DNA of 64,000 nucleotides from Eubacteriales bacterium (GCA_021373115.1 JAJFTI010000034.1:1-64000), one strand, 5' to 3'. Positions 36,535 through 44,960 are shown, numbered from the stretch's first letter. Made by a program: numbers and translations. The notes: generated by a model from the sequence alone, not told the origin.

Positions 36535-37530
36535 TTATTTCGCCTGTGCGATGGCAACCGCAACCGCAACCGTCGCGCCGACCATCGGGTTGTTTCCCAT
36601 GCCGATGAGGCCCATCATTTCCACATGCGCCGGTACGGACGAAGAGCCCGCAAACTGCGCGTCGGAATGCATACGGCCCATCGTATCGGTCATGCCGTAG
36701 GAAGCGGGGCCCGCCGCCATGTTGTCCGGATGCAGGGTACGGCCCGTACCGCCGCCGCTCGCTACGGAAAAATACTTCTTACCGTGCTCGATACACCACT
36801 TCTTATACGTGCCCGCGACGGGGTGCTGGAAGCGCGTCGGGTTCGTGGAATTGCCGGTGATGGAAACGTCCACGTTCTCATGCCGCATGATGGCGACGCC
36901 TTCGTTCACGTCGTCCGCGCCGTAGCAGCGAACCTTTGCGCGGTCGCCGTCCGAAAACGCCTTTGTCTTCGTGATGTTCAGCTTGCCTGTGTAATAGTCA
37001 TATTCCGTCTCCAGATACGTAAATCCGTTAATGCGGGAGATGACGTACGCCGCGTCCTTGCCAAGGCCGTTGAGGATGACCTGCAGCGGTTTGGTGCGGA
37101 CCTTGTTAGCGGTTTTCGCAATGCCGATCGCGCCTTCCGCGGCGGCAAAGCTCTCGTGTCCGGCAAGGAAGCAGAAGCAGGAGGTTTCTTCGCGCAGCAG
37201 CATGGCCGCTAAGTTGCCGTGTCCAAGACCGACTTCGCGCTGGTCTGCAACCGAACCCGGAATGCAGAACGCCTGCAGGCCGACGCCGATTGCTTCCGCC
37301 GCTTTATCCGCCGTTTTCACGCCCTGCTTGAATGCGATGGCCGCGCCGACGGTATATGCCCAGCAAGCGTTTTCAAATGCGATGGGCTGAATTCCGCGAA
37401 CAATGGAAAACACGTCCACGCCCTTGGCGTCGCAGATCGCTTTTGCGTCGTCGATGCCCTTGATGCCGTATTTTGCCAGTTCGCAGTTAATCTTCTCGAT
37501 TCTTCTTTCGTAACCTTCAAAAATAGCCAT
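36535..37530 (-). CDS. GGGtGRT protein
   Basis: Member of a conserved, uncharacterised clostridial family named after its motif, seen here as SGGGTGRTLHPDN at residues 258-270. The C-terminal 75 residues are rich in Gly, Met and His (GMTDTMGRMHSDAQFAGSS). ATG 37530 follows AAGGAGGCAGCA; a longer frame to 37599 runs into the preceding gene. The gene starts 10 bases downstream of the Fe-S scaffold gene with which it is almost always paired, so it probably acts on or carries an Fe-S or other metal centre. No reaction is established. Confidence 0.9.
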   Translation of the reverse strand: MAIFEGYERRIEKINCELAKYGIKGIDDAKAICDAKGVDVFSIVRGIQPIAFENACWAYTVGAAIAFKQGVKTADKAAEAIGVGLQAFCIPGSVADQREVGLGHGNLAAMLLREETSCFCFLAGHESFAAAEGAIGIAKTANKVRTKPLQVILNGLGKDAAYVISRINGFTYLETEYDYYTGKLNITKTKAFSDGDRAKVRCYGADDVNEGVAIMRHENVDVSITGNSTNPTRFQHPVAGTYKKWCIEHGKKYFSVASGGGTGRTLHPDNMAAGPASYGMTDTMGRMHSDAQFAGSSSVPAHVEMMGLIGMGNNPMVGATVAVAVAIAQAK

Positions 37531-37540
37531 TGCTGCCTCC

Positions 37541-38233
37541 TTACGCTTTACGCGGGTCGATAACCTTGGCGGCCTGGTCGAAACGCCCGTAGGTACCAAT
37601 GTTCTTTTCGTACGCTTCTTTCGGAGCGACGCCCTTTTTGATTGCGTCCATCATCTTGCCGAGGTTTACAAACTTATAACCAATGATCTCGCCGCCCTCG
37701 TCGAGCGCGATGGCAAGCACATAGCCTTCCGCCATTTCGAGGTAGCGCGGCCCCTTGCAGAGCGTGCCATACATTGTGCCAATCTGCGAGCGTAACCCCT
37801 TGCCAAGGTCTTCCAGACCGGCGCCGATGGGCAGACCGTCGTCCGAAAACGCGCTCTGCGTACGCCCGTATACGATCTGCAAAAACAGCTCGCGCATGGC
37901 GGTGTTGATTGCGTCGCAGACGAGGTCGCTGTTGAGCGCTTCGAGAATCGTCTTGCCGGGCAGAATTTCCGCCGCCATGGCGGCGGAGTGCGTCATGCCG
38001 CTGCAGCCAAGTGTTTCGACCAAAGCTTCTTCGATAACGCCCTTTTTCACGTTCAGCGTGAGCTTGCAGGCGCCCTGCTGCGGTGCACACCAGCCGACGC
38101 CATGCGTCAGACCGCTGATATCGGTGATTTGTTTCGCTTTTACCCACTTGCCCTCTTCGGGGATCGGAGCGGGATCATGCTTTGCGCCTTTGAGGACGCA
38201 GGTCATTTCTTCCACTTCACTGGAATATTGCAT
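37541..38233 (-). CDS. Iron-sulfur scaffold-like protein, partner of GGGtGRT
   Basis: A 230-residue protein with a NifU/IscU-like core: GVGWCAPQQGACKLTLNVKKG and ETLGCSGMTHSAAMAAEILPG supply cysteines suited to cluster assembly, and the order resembles IscU. It is longer than IscU (about 130) and lacks the usual third-cysteine motif in the same form. AAGGAGG precedes the ATG. First gene of the two-gene operon. General Fe-S machinery genes (sufBCDS, iscS) are not nearby, suggesting a dedicated scaffold. Confidence 0.85.
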   Translation of the reverse strand: MQYSSEVEEMTCVLKGAKHDPAPIPEEGKWVKAKQITDISGLTHGVGWCAPQQGACKLTLNVKKGVIEEALVETLGCSGMTHSAAMAAEILPGKTILEALNSDLVCDAINTAMRELFLQIVYGRTQSAFSDDGLPIGAGLEDLGKGLRSQIGTMYGTLCKGPRYLEMAEGYVLAIALDEGGEIIGYKFVNLGKMMDAIKKGVAPKEAYEKNIGTYGRFDQAAKVIDPRKA

Positions 38234-38285
38234 GTGTGGAATTCCTCCTTGTTTTGCTGAGAATACCCAGATTCAATCAGCCTAT

Positions 38286-38314
38286 AGTATAGCACCGGAA
38301 ACAGCGCGTTTCAA
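38286..38314 (-). promoter_or_regulatory. Promoter of the Fe-S scaffold/GGGtGRT operon
   Basis: On the minus strand TTGAAA (38309-38314), 17 bases, TATACT (38286-38291). Confidence 0.75.
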
Positions 38315-38437
38315 TCTTTTATGATCGATAGCAGCCTATATAAAAAAACGATCCTGCGTATCTTTCCCACAATATTCCGGCAGTATAAACCGTCATCCGA
38401 TAAAGCTGCCCCTGTCGAGTATTAAGCTCTTTTCTCT

Positions 38438-38465
38438 TTGGCTCAACGGATCGATATGTTATACT
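38438..38465 (+). promoter_or_regulatory. Promoter of the lysoplasmalogenase-rmuC unit
   Basis: TTGGCT (38438-38443), 16 bases, TATACT (38460-38465), about 30 bases before the gene. The divergent operon leaves from 38286. Confidence 0.65.
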
Positions 38466-38496
38466 GAACACAGCCGTTGAATGGGGGATCACTCAA

Positions 38497-39147
38497 TTGC
38501 AGTATATTGCTCTCGTTTGTTACCTGCTTGTCGTTTCCCTGCACCTCTTTGCCTGCGCAAGCCGGAACCGTCTCATGCTCCGCCGAGTCACAAAGTGCTT
38601 CCTGATGCCGTTGCTGCTGCTGTGTTATGCCGTGTTTGCCAGAGAGATTTCATCTCTCGTCGTCGCGGCGATTCTCTGCGGGTTCGTTGGCGACGTGTTT
38701 CTGCTGTTTCGGCCGCGCCGCTGGTCGTTTCCGGCGGGCATACTCTCTTTCGCCGCGGGCCATGTGTTTTACATCATCCACTTTTTAAACAATCTGGCCG
38801 ATCGTCCGTATTGGCTTATCTTGGCTGTACTCGGACTGGTCAGTCTAGCGTGCGCCGTCACGCTGATGCGCTATCTCTGGAAGGGGCTGCCCAAAAAGCT
38901 CCGCCCGCCAAGTTTTCTTTATATGCTGATCATAGCGTCCATGGCGTCCAGCGCGGTTTTGTTTTCTCTTTACGCCGCGTCATCTCTTCGCTGGCTCGCA
39001 GCGATCGGAGGACTTCTGTTTATCGCTTCCGACAGCACGCTTTCCATCGACGCGTTCCATCACCCGGTTCGTTACCGGAATGTCATCGTAATGTCCACAT
39101 ACATTGCCGCGCAGACGCTGATTGTCTCTTCCGTCACGTTTGCCTGA
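38497..39147 (+). CDS. YhhN/TMEM86-family lysoplasmalogenase-like membrane protein
   Basis: Eight-segment membrane protein of 216 residues. Family motifs are CGFVGDVFLLFRP, SFAAGHVFYIIHF and GGLLFIASDSTLSIDAF, containing the conserved Asp residues of the predicted intramembrane active site. Relatives in animals hydrolyse the vinyl-ether bond of lysoplasmalogens, and anaerobic bacteria such as clostridia make plasmalogens, so the role is plausible. The start is TTG 38497 with GGGGGAT upstream. Confidence 0.85.
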   Translation: MQYIALVCYLLVVSLHLFACASRNRLMLRRVTKCFLMPLLLLCYAVFAREISSLVVAAILCGFVGDVFLLFRPRRWSFPAGILSFAAGHVFYIIHFLNNLADRPYWLILAVLGLVSLACAVTLMRYLWKGLPKKLRPPSFLYMLIIASMASSAVLFSLYAASSLRWLAAIGGLLFIASDSTLSIDAFHHPVRYRNVIVMSTYIAAQTLIVSSVTFA

Positions 39148-39166
39148 CCGGCCATAAGGAGGTTTT

Positions 39167-40450
39167 ATGGAACTGGCCCTTTTTATCGTTTCCCTTTGCG
39201 TGTTCCTCGTTGTTCTGTTCGTACTGATCTATATTGTCCGGCGCCAGCGCATGCTGCAGGACGTTCTGACGGACGATCTGATGCGCGCGCTCTCCGATCT
39301 GCGCCGTGAACTGGGCAGCAACGTGCAAACCTCGGTTGCAAATCTCGGCGGCATGATTCTGGAGCAGCAGCGCACGAGCGGCGCGCAGAGCGAACAGCGG
39401 TTCAAGACGTTTGAAACGTCCAACGAGCAAAAGCTCGAAGCCATTCGCCAGACGGTGGAACGCAGGCTTCTTGCGCTCCAAACGGAGAACGCGCAGAAGC
39501 TGGATGAAATGCGAAACGTCGTGGACGAAAAACTCCAGAAAACATTGGAAACCAAAGTAGCGCAGTCATTCCAGCTTGTCAATGAACGTCTGGAACAGGT
39601 CTATAAAGGGCTCGGTGAAATGCAGGCGCTCGCAACCGGTGTTGGCGACCTGAAGAAGGTGCTTAGCAACGTGAAAACGCGCGGTATGCTCGGTGAAATT
39701 CAGCTTGGCGCGATTTTGGAGGAAATCCTCGCGCCGGAGCAGTATGAACGGGACGTCGTGGTTAAACCCGGCAGTAAGGAAAACGTCGAGTTCGCAGTGA
39801 AAATCCCGACCAACGACGGCGAGCCGGTGTATCTGCCAATCGATTCCAAGTTCCCCGCGGATCTCTACTCCAATCTTGCGGACGCGTACGAGTCCGGCTC
39901 AAAGGACGCGATCCACGCCGCATCCAATATCCTGATTCAGCGCATCCGCCAGGAGGCGGCGAAAATTCGGGATAAATACATCGACCCGCCGCATACGACG
40001 GATTATGCGTTCCTCTTCCTGCCCTTCGAAGGGCTTTATGCGGAGGTCACGAGCCGCGGCGTCGCGGAGGAGCTCCAGCGCAGTTGCCATGTGATTCTCG
40101 CCGGGCCTTCCAACATGGCGGCGCTGCTCAACACGGTGCAGATGGCATACCGCTCGTTTGCAATTCAGCAGCGCAGCAGCGAGGTCTGGCGCGTGCTCGG
40201 CGCGGTGAAAACGGAGTTCGACAACTTTGGCAAAGTGCTCTCCAACTCCAGAAAGCACCTGCAGCAGGTGGACGACGATCTGGAAAAGCTCATCGGCGCG
40301 CGCACCCGCGCGATCAGCAAGCGCCTGCGATCGGTCGAGCAGATCGACTCCTACAGCGCAAACGTAATTCTGAATACGGAGTCGGACGCGCTTGGCCTGC
40401 CGGAAACGGACGAAGAGGACGCAAGCGAGCCGGATACCGGCGACGAATAA
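39167..40450 (+). CDS. rmuC: DNA recombination protein RmuC
   Basis: Nuclease-related protein that limits recombination at inverted repeats. One N-terminal membrane segment (2-23) is followed by a long coiled coil (about 30-150) and the RmuC domain (about 155-370: TRGMLGEIQLGAILEEIL, LPIDSKFPADLY, YAFLFLPFEGLYAEV, VILAGPSNMAALLNTV). Acidic tail. Length 427 is normal. AAGGAGGTTTT precedes the ATG. Confidence 0.94.
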   Translation: MELALFIVSLCVFLVVLFVLIYIVRRQRMLQDVLTDDLMRALSDLRRELGSNVQTSVANLGGMILEQQRTSGAQSEQRFKTFETSNEQKLEAIRQTVERRLLALQTENAQKLDEMRNVVDEKLQKTLETKVAQSFQLVNERLEQVYKGLGEMQALATGVGDLKKVLSNVKTRGMLGEIQLGAILEEILAPEQYERDVVVKPGSKENVEFAVKIPTNDGEPVYLPIDSKFPADLYSNLADAYESGSKDAIHAASNILIQRIRQEAAKIRDKYIDPPHTTDYAFLFLPFEGLYAEVTSRGVAEELQRSCHVILAGPSNMAALLNTVQMAYRSFAIQQRSSEVWRVLGAVKTEFDNFGKVLSNSRKHLQQVDDDLEKLIGARTRAISKRLRSVEQIDSYSANVILNTESDALGLPETDEEDASEPDTGDE

Positions 40451-40461
40451 CAGAGAGTTGC

Positions 40462-40490
40462 AAAAAAGCAGCCGGCGGCTGCTTTTTTTG
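40462..40490. terminator. Bidirectional terminator between rmuC and the TfoX gene
   Basis: AGCAGCC (40467-40473) pairs with GGCTGCT (40477-40483); T-runs of six or more on both strands serve the converging genes. Confidence 0.85.
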
Positions 40491-40500
40491 ATGCAGATTT

Positions 40501-40764
40501 TTACTCCGACCGTTTATTCTGGTTGTAAAAGTGCTTTAAACTTATTTTTGTTTCCTCATCCAGATGGTGCCAGCGCACGCCCAATATCGCGCCTTCCAGC
40601 GCGCAGAGACGCATATAGCAGGCGGAAGGATCGATTGCGGCAATGCGAAGCCAGGCTTCCCGGCTGCCGGTTGCTTTCAGCGCCTCGATTGTGGAAATCC
40701 CGACCTCGGAAAGCTGCGCTTCCAGTTTTTCCGCAATATTGGGTAACGAGCTTAATTCACCCAT
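40501..40764 (-). CDS. Stand-alone TfoX C-terminal domain protein
   Basis: An 87-residue protein matching only the C-terminal half of TfoX/Sxy: LSSLPNIAEKLEAQLSEVGI, LKATGSREAWLRI, CYMRLCALEGAILGVRW. It has a helix-hairpin-helix-like start. In gammaproteobacteria full TfoX controls competence; isolated C-terminal domains are common in Firmicutes and have no known role. Fifteen bases after the acetyltransferase gene. Confidence 0.85.
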   Translation of the reverse strand: MGELSSLPNIAEKLEAQLSEVGISTIEALKATGSREAWLRIAAIDPSACYMRLCALEGAILGVRWHHLDEETKISLKHFYNQNKRSE

Positions 40765-40779
40765 TCAGAAACACCCCTT

Positions 40780-41319
40780 CTACAGTTCTATCCAATACCG
40801 TTCCAGATATACGTCGTCCCGTTTGCAATACACCGTTTTCTCATAAACGCCGCCGCAGCTTATTATCGTTCTCCGGCTGCCTTCGTTCTCTACAAGGCAG
40901 GTCAGAAGGACACGTTCCAGTCCGTATGCTTTCGAGACTTTTAAGCACTCCGCCAGCATTCGCTTCGCATACCCTTTCTTTCGTTCGTTCGGGTGGACGG
41001 AGTACCCGATGTGTCCGCCAAAATCGCGCAAAAAATCGTTCAGTTCAAACCTGAACTGGATCATTCCAACGATTGCGCCGTCCCGTTCGCGCAGAAACAC
41101 AAATTGTTCGAACGGAACCCATTCGGCCGGAATGTTCTCCCGCCGCTCGGCCTGCCGATTCAATTCGAGCCACTCAAGCGGGTCTTCCATGCGAAGCAGA
41201 GGGCCGGTACCGTCCATGCTCTCGCCGGAAGCAAGAAAAGCCGCGCGAAAGTCCTTTATCTGCGCCAGCATCGACGTATCCGGTTTCACAAGAATGCAGG
41301 AGTCCCCTAAATTATCCAT
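40780..41319 (-). CDS. GNAT-family N-acetyltransferase
   Basis: Acetyl-CoA-dependent acetyltransferase of 179 residues. The acetyl-CoA loop is seen in GYSVHPNERKKGYAKRMLAE (about 118-137), then RVLLTCLVENEGSRRTI. The C-terminal piece GGVYEKTVYCKRD is like RimJ/YdfB-type enzymes. The start overlaps the Nudix stop by eight bases. Substrate unknown. Confidence 0.87.
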   Translation of the reverse strand: MDNLGDSCILVKPDTSMLAQIKDFRAAFLASGESMDGTGPLLRMEDPLEWLELNRQAERRENIPAEWVPFEQFVFLRERDGAIVGMIQFRFELNDFLRDFGGHIGYSVHPNERKKGYAKRMLAECLKVSKAYGLERVLLTCLVENEGSRRTIISCGGVYEKTVYCKRDDVYLERYWIEL

Positions 41320-41791
41320 GGTTATGCTCCAGATAAGAAGTTCCCAGGTATTGCGGATAAATACCGTCCGATATGGCGTTAAAATACATTTTTACCTGCT
41401 TTGGCAAAAGGTTGAGAGACGCGATATTCGCGGTTGGAACCCACTCAATCGCAATCTGCGATTCATCCGTTTCCGTTGGTTTCCTTTGCTCCTCGGAAGT
41501 CAGGCGGCACACGAAGATATGCAGCATCTTATGTGCGTATTCCGGGTAATGTTCCTGAATAAACGGATCGAGGCAGATTTCCTCCATCAACGCGGCGAAT
41601 CGAACCGGCTCGACGGTATAACCCGTTTCCTCCAGGCATTCGCGCCGGAGCGCCTCGACCATCGCCTCCCCCTGCAGCTGTCCGCCGCCGGGGAGCGAGT
41701 AGTAAGTTCCGTTGTTCCGATCAAAGCAGCGGTTCAGCAGAACCTCTCCATTTCGGAGAATGACTGCCTTCATTGTGCTCCTAACGCCCAT
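41312..41791 (-). CDS. Nudix hydrolase
   Basis: Hydrolyses a nucleoside diphosphate linked to another group. The Nudix box is seen as GGGQLQGEAMVEALRRE followed by CLEETGY (about residues 34-57). ATG 41791 follows GGGAGAGAGCAA. The open frame runs on to 41986, but that extension is the tRNA-Ala gene read as protein. At 159 residues the trimmed protein has normal size. Confidence 0.88.
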   Translation of the reverse strand: MGVRSTMKAVILRNGEVLLNRCFDRNNGTYYSLPGGGQLQGEAMVEALRRECLEETGYTVEPVRFAALMEEICLDPFIQEHYPEYAHKMLHIFVCRLTSEEQRKPTETDESQIAIEWVPTANIASLNLLPKQVKMYFNAISDGIYPQYLGTSYLEHNHG

Positions 41792-41831
41792 TTGCTCTCT
41801 CCCGCGGTAAAGATGCCTGTTTATGAATAAT

Positions 41832-41859
41832 GAAAAAGAAGCCGATTCGAATCGACTTC
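41832..41859 (-). terminator. Terminator of tRNA-Ala
   Basis: On the minus strand GAAGTCGATT pairs with AATCGGCTTC, followed by TTTTTCATT, 10 bases after the tRNA CCA end. Confidence 0.75.
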
Positions 41860-41868
41860 CTTTTTTCC

Positions 41869-41944
41869 TGGTGGAGCATGGGGGATTCGAACCCCCGACC
41901 TCAACATTGCGAACGTTGCGCGCTACCAACTGTGCTAATGCCCC
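41869..41944 (-). tRNA. tRNA-Ala (anticodon CGC)
   Basis: Complete 76-base cloverleaf including encoded CCA. Acceptor GGGGCAT/ATGCTCC contains the G3-U70 pair that identifies alanine tRNAs; anticodon loop TTCGCAA gives anticodon CGC (codon GCG, frequent in this GC-rich genome); T arm GGGGG TTCGAAT CCCCC. Confidence 0.96.
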
Positions 41945-41957
41945 AAGCCGCTTGATT

Positions 41958-41986
41958 ATGATACAACAAGACCTATCAAAATGCAA
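41958..41986 (-). promoter_or_regulatory. Promoter of tRNA-Ala
   Basis: On the minus strand TTGCAT (41981-41986), 17 bases, TATCAT (41958-41963), 14 bases before the tRNA. Confidence 0.8.
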
Positions 41987-42055
41987 GGGCTTTTCGGCAA
42001 AATTTTACGTCTCATTTTCAAGAACCAGACACCGGTTTTTTCCGGTTTGAAAGTG

Positions 42056-42604
42056 TCATTTGATCTCGGAACCGGCCGGTTTCTGTTCCGTTTCTTCGGG
42101 TTTTGGCGATACTTCCGAAGCGGAAGCCGCAGCCGGGGACGGTAACGGTTTTGAAACAGCCTGTGCGGGAATCGGCGCAGCCGCGGGCGCTGGAGCGACA
42201 GACGGCGCGGTTGCAGCTTTCTTCTCGCTCCGTTTGATCAGCGCTGCAATTAAGTAAAGAAACGGCAAAAGCATGACGGCGATGTTCTTCCAATAGTCCG
42301 CAAACTCCGCTCCGGCAATCAGTTGAATTGTCAGCGGTACGGCGGCGATCGCAAGCAAAACGACCCCCATCCGTCGGCAGCGCTTGAGGTTTTTGCTTAC
42401 CAGCCCGAATATGCCGGCAATTATGCCAAGCACCCCGCCGATGATCAGAAAGACCGAATCGGTGGCAACCCGAAATGTCAGCTGAACAGTCGCATCCGTC
42501 AGATTATAGAGCGCAAGGCCTATCATGCCAAGCGCAAGAATAAGATAGACCCAACTCATTATAAATAGAAACGATGCCGAACGCGGCTTTGCTTGCTGTT
42601 GCAT
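42056..42604 (-). CDS. Hypothetical four-segment membrane protein with Ala/Pro-rich tail
   Basis: Not recognised. Of 182 residues, about 12-120 form four hydrophobic helices (FIMSWVYLILALGMIGLAL, VFLIIGGVLGIIAGIFGLV, MGVVLLAIAAVPLTIQLIA, NIAVMLLPFLYLIAAL). The tail (about 125-182) is Ala, Pro and Ser rich and disordered, probably cytosolic. Both flanking genes are unrelated, and it appears to be a single transcription unit. Confidence 0.75.
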   Translation of the reverse strand: MQQQAKPRSASFLFIMSWVYLILALGMIGLALYNLTDATVQLTFRVATDSVFLIIGGVLGIIAGIFGLVSKNLKRCRRMGVVLLAIAAVPLTIQLIAGAEFADYWKNIAVMLLPFLYLIAALIKRSEKKAATAPSVAPAPAAAPIPAQAVSKPLPSPAAASASEVSPKPEETEQKPAGSEIK

Positions 42605-42700
42605 AACGGACCCTTTCTCCCGATGGTGTAGTTTTTGTTTTGATTTTCAGTTGATTCCACTCGATCGATATGCTGGACGCGAATCGGACGAGCGCCTTCC

Positions 42701-43954
42701 TTAGTTCACGTTGTGAATCTCGACAACCGTGTGATCCCTGCGCGATTCCTCCGCAGCAAAGCAGATCAGGTGACTTTGAATCGCATCCCGGATCGAGCTC
42801 TTCACCGCGCCTTGCGCTCCGCGCTCCATCTGGACGAACGAGGCGATCAACCCGATATCGCCGCCGCCGTGCCCGTCCCCCATTCCGCCCGGCGGCGGAA
42901 ATTCGGATGTGCGGACGGAACCGTCCCGGAAGTTCGTTATTTCAATCGTTTCGTCGCTCATCTTGGCGCGAATCTCACCGTGTGAACCCATAATATGGAT
43001 CGTGCGCCCATGGCGGTAATCCGTGAACGCGGAAACGGTCATGGTAGCCGTGACCCCACCTTCAAACTCGAGCACCGTGGACTGATGATCGACCACGTCG
43101 TTGTCGCAATGGTAAACGCATCTACCGTACGGCCCTTCCCGCAGCGCTTTGAGTCGGCCTTCCGTGCTCAGATCGTCGGTAATCACCGAGACCGGCCAGC
43201 TCGTGAGGAACGGAATCATGTATAACCGCATGGCACTGTAGGGGCAGGTATCGGAAACCCTGCAATCGAGGCATCTTTCCGCACTGCCCTCCGGCGCATT
43301 TTTCGCGGTAAAATGCTTCAGGCTGCCAAAGGAAGCGACGCGCTTACAGTCCTTGCCGACAAGGTAGAGCAGAATATCCGCATCATGACAGCTCTTGGCA
43401 AGAATCATGGGGCTTGTTTCGTCCTCCCGACGCCAGTTGCCGCGCACAAATGAATGCGCCATGTGCCAGTATCCGATGTTTTCGCTGTGTGAAATATTGA
43501 CGACTTCCCCGATTTCTCCGCTGTCGATAATCGATTTTAACATGTTAAAAAAGCGCGTGTAACGCAGCACATGACAAACCGCGGCGCGCCTTCCCGTGCG
43601 CACGGAGGTATCGTAAATCCGTTTCAGTTCCGCTTCCGTCTTGGCGATCGGCTTTTCCAGTAAAACGTCGTAACCCTGCTCCATGGCAAGGCATGCGGGG
43701 TCAACATGCTCATTGTCCTGCGTGGCAACGAGCACCGCATCGGCCCCGATTCCGGCGGTCAGCGCATCGCGCCAGTCCGTAAAAACAGCTTGCTCCGGCA
43801 AACCGTAACGAGCGGCAAAGGCAGCCCTTCGCAGTTCGCGCGGCTCCGCGACGGCGGCAATCTGGAGCTGATCCGGCGCATAGAGCGCGTAGGGCGCGTA
43901 AGCGTCCATACCGCGCGCACCCGCGCCAAGAACAATGAGACGAACCGGTTTCAT
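42701..43954 (-). CDS. Gfo/Idh/MocA-family oxidoreductase
   Basis: NAD(P)-dependent dehydrogenase of sugars or inositols. The Rossmann start LIVLGAGARGMDAYAPYAL binds the cofactor, and the catalytic-type motif reads VLLEKPIAKTEAELKRI. A cysteine cluster CLDCRVSDTCPYSA (about residues 238-251) marks a subgroup whose cysteines may bind metal. ATG 43954 follows AAAGGAATTC; the frame opens eight codons upstream. Length 417 is usual. Single gene under a promoter with nested inverted repeats, so tightly regulated, probably by its sugar substrate. Confidence 0.88.
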   Translation of the reverse strand: MKPVRLIVLGAGARGMDAYAPYALYAPDQLQIAAVAEPRELRRAAFAARYGLPEQAVFTDWRDALTAGIGADAVLVATQDNEHVDPACLAMEQGYDVLLEKPIAKTEAELKRIYDTSVRTGRRAAVCHVLRYTRFFNMLKSIIDSGEIGEVVNISHSENIGYWHMAHSFVRGNWRREDETSPMILAKSCHDADILLYLVGKDCKRVASFGSLKHFTAKNAPEGSAERCLDCRVSDTCPYSAMRLYMIPFLTSWPVSVITDDLSTEGRLKALREGPYGRCVYHCDNDVVDHQSTVLEFEGGVTATMTVSAFTDYRHGRTIHIMGSHGEIRAKMSDETIEITNFRDGSVRTSEFPPPGGMGDGHGGGDIGLIASFVQMERGAQGAVKSSIRDAIQSHLICFAAEESRRDHTVVEIHNVN

Positions 43955-43978
43955 ATGGTCGAATTCCTTTCGATACAA

Positions 43979-44034
43979 AAACTGAACGTTTATATTTGCT
44001 TGTATGGTACAAAATTCGTGTATACGTTCAGTTT
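43979..44034. promoter_or_regulatory. Nested operator-like inverted repeats upstream of Gfo/Idh gene
   Basis: AAACTGAACGT (43979-43989) and ACGTTCAGTTT (44024-44034) are perfect 11-base arms 34 bases apart; between them lies a second perfect repeat TTGTA-TGG-TACAA (44000-44012). One long arm overlaps the -10 box. Confidence 0.65.
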
Positions 44035-44057
44035 AGCACGATTGATTGGAATTGCAA
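44030..44057 (-). promoter_or_regulatory. Promoter of the Gfo/Idh gene
   Basis: On the minus strand TTGCAA (44052-44057), 16 bases, TAAACT (44030-44035). Confidence 0.65.
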
Positions 44058-44070
44058 GGTGGGTAAAATC

Positions 44071-44105
44071 CAAAAACACATCCGGCACAGAGTCTATGCC
44101 GGATG
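44071..44105 (-). terminator. Terminator after the small membrane protein gene
   Basis: CATCCGGCA (44079-44087) pairs with TGCCGGATG (44097-44105); on the minus strand TGTTTTTGG follows. Confidence 0.75.
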
Positions 44106-44132
44106 AGGTTCGCTTGTATTTTCGTCAGACGC

Positions 44133-44378
44133 TTATTGCTGGTTCCTCTTGCGTACGGGCATTGCGCAATCCTTCGCCAGCGGCAGACCTACCACATAGA
44201 TCAGCCCGATCATGTTGAAGAAGAAACCCGTGAAGAAATAGCCGTAGTAACCTTTTTTCGCCGCAAGTTTCGCGGTCAGAATGCCGCTGATGATGGCGGG
44301 CAGCAGCGGAACAAACAGAAACAGATACCAGAAGTTCGCCATGAGATATTGCATGTTGGTCAAAAATGTTGAATCCAT
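44133..44378 (-). CDS. Small two-segment membrane protein of unknown function
   Basis: Not recognised. The 81-residue chain has two hydrophobic helices (about 15-33 and 44-64) around a short basic loop (AKLAAKKGYYGYF) and a basic tail. GGGGG lies ahead of the ATG and an intrinsic terminator follows, so it is a real single gene. Similar short proteins occur near membrane genes in Clostridia. Confidence 0.7.
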   Translation of the reverse strand: MDSTFLTNMQYLMANFWYLFLFVPLLPAIISGILTAKLAAKKGYYGYFFTGFFFNMIGLIYVVGLPLAKDCAMPVRKRNQQ

Positions 44379-44453
44379 GAATGCTACCCCCTTTCAATAA
44401 AAACATCATACTATAATCGCAGGCATAGTCAATCGCTATTACGCTGGAAATGC

Positions 44454-44484
44454 GGAAAACCCCGCCGGTTTCTTATCAGCGGGG
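44454..44484 (-). terminator. Terminator after the DUF3021 gene
   Basis: CCCCGC (44460-44465) pairs with GCGGGG (44479-44484); TTTTCC follows on the minus strand. Confidence 0.7.
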
Positions 44485-44498
44485 CTGTTATTTATCGT

Positions 44499-44948
44499 TT
44501 ACTGTTTGATTTTTTCGTTCATTTCCTTTACCCGCTTTTTCATGGCGGAATACTGCGAAACCCAGATCCCCGCATAGATGAATATGAAAATTCCGATATA
44601 AAGCAGGACTCCTCCCAGCGTATGCGGCATCCATCGTGCAAAATACGCGATCGGGAACGTTGCGGCCGACGCGATGATCAAATGCACAATCGTCATTTTC
44701 AGCAAGCTCCAGCCTTCCGCATCCCAAACGACGGAAGCACCCGCCCAGGCCGCGCCATAGATCATGGAAAGCACGGCTTGCAGAATCACCGCGTTGATTT
44801 CATTTCCCATGTCGTTCACAAGTTCCGGAACGACGGCATAATATCTTCCGTCCCCGACGGTCAGCGAAATGATGATTGTAATCACCATGCCGATTGCCAT
44901 TCCGAGAGGCGCGCCGAGCAGGCTTCGTTTTAAAATTTCTTTTTTCAT
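44499..44948 (-). CDS. DUF3021-family membrane protein
   Basis: A 149-residue protein with four membrane helices (about 11-32, 52-72, 82-104, 108-130) and a charged tail, matching DUF3021 proteins that accompany LytTR regulators. It begins 12 bases after the LytTR gene. The pair is common in Firmicutes; the membrane partner may inhibit or sense for the regulator, but this is inferred from gene pairing only. Confidence 0.83.
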   Translation of the reverse strand: MKKEILKRSLLGAPLGMAIGMVITIIISLTVGDGRYYAVVPELVNDMGNEINAVILQAVLSMIYGAAWAGASVVWDAEGWSLLKMTIVHLIIASAATFPIAYFARWMPHTLGGVLLYIGIFIFIYAGIWVSQYSAMKKRVKEMNEKIKQ

Positions 44949-44960
44949 AATTTCATTCTC

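Noticed and set aside
41792..41986. N-terminal extension of the Nudix frame
   Set aside because: It translates the tRNA-Ala gene and terminator; the ATG at 41791 has its own ribosome site.
44000..44012. Site shared with the GntR regulator at 19.4 kb
   Set aside because: TTGTA-TGG-TACAA has a three-base centre, whereas the palindrome before the regulator has none; one dimer would not normally bind both.
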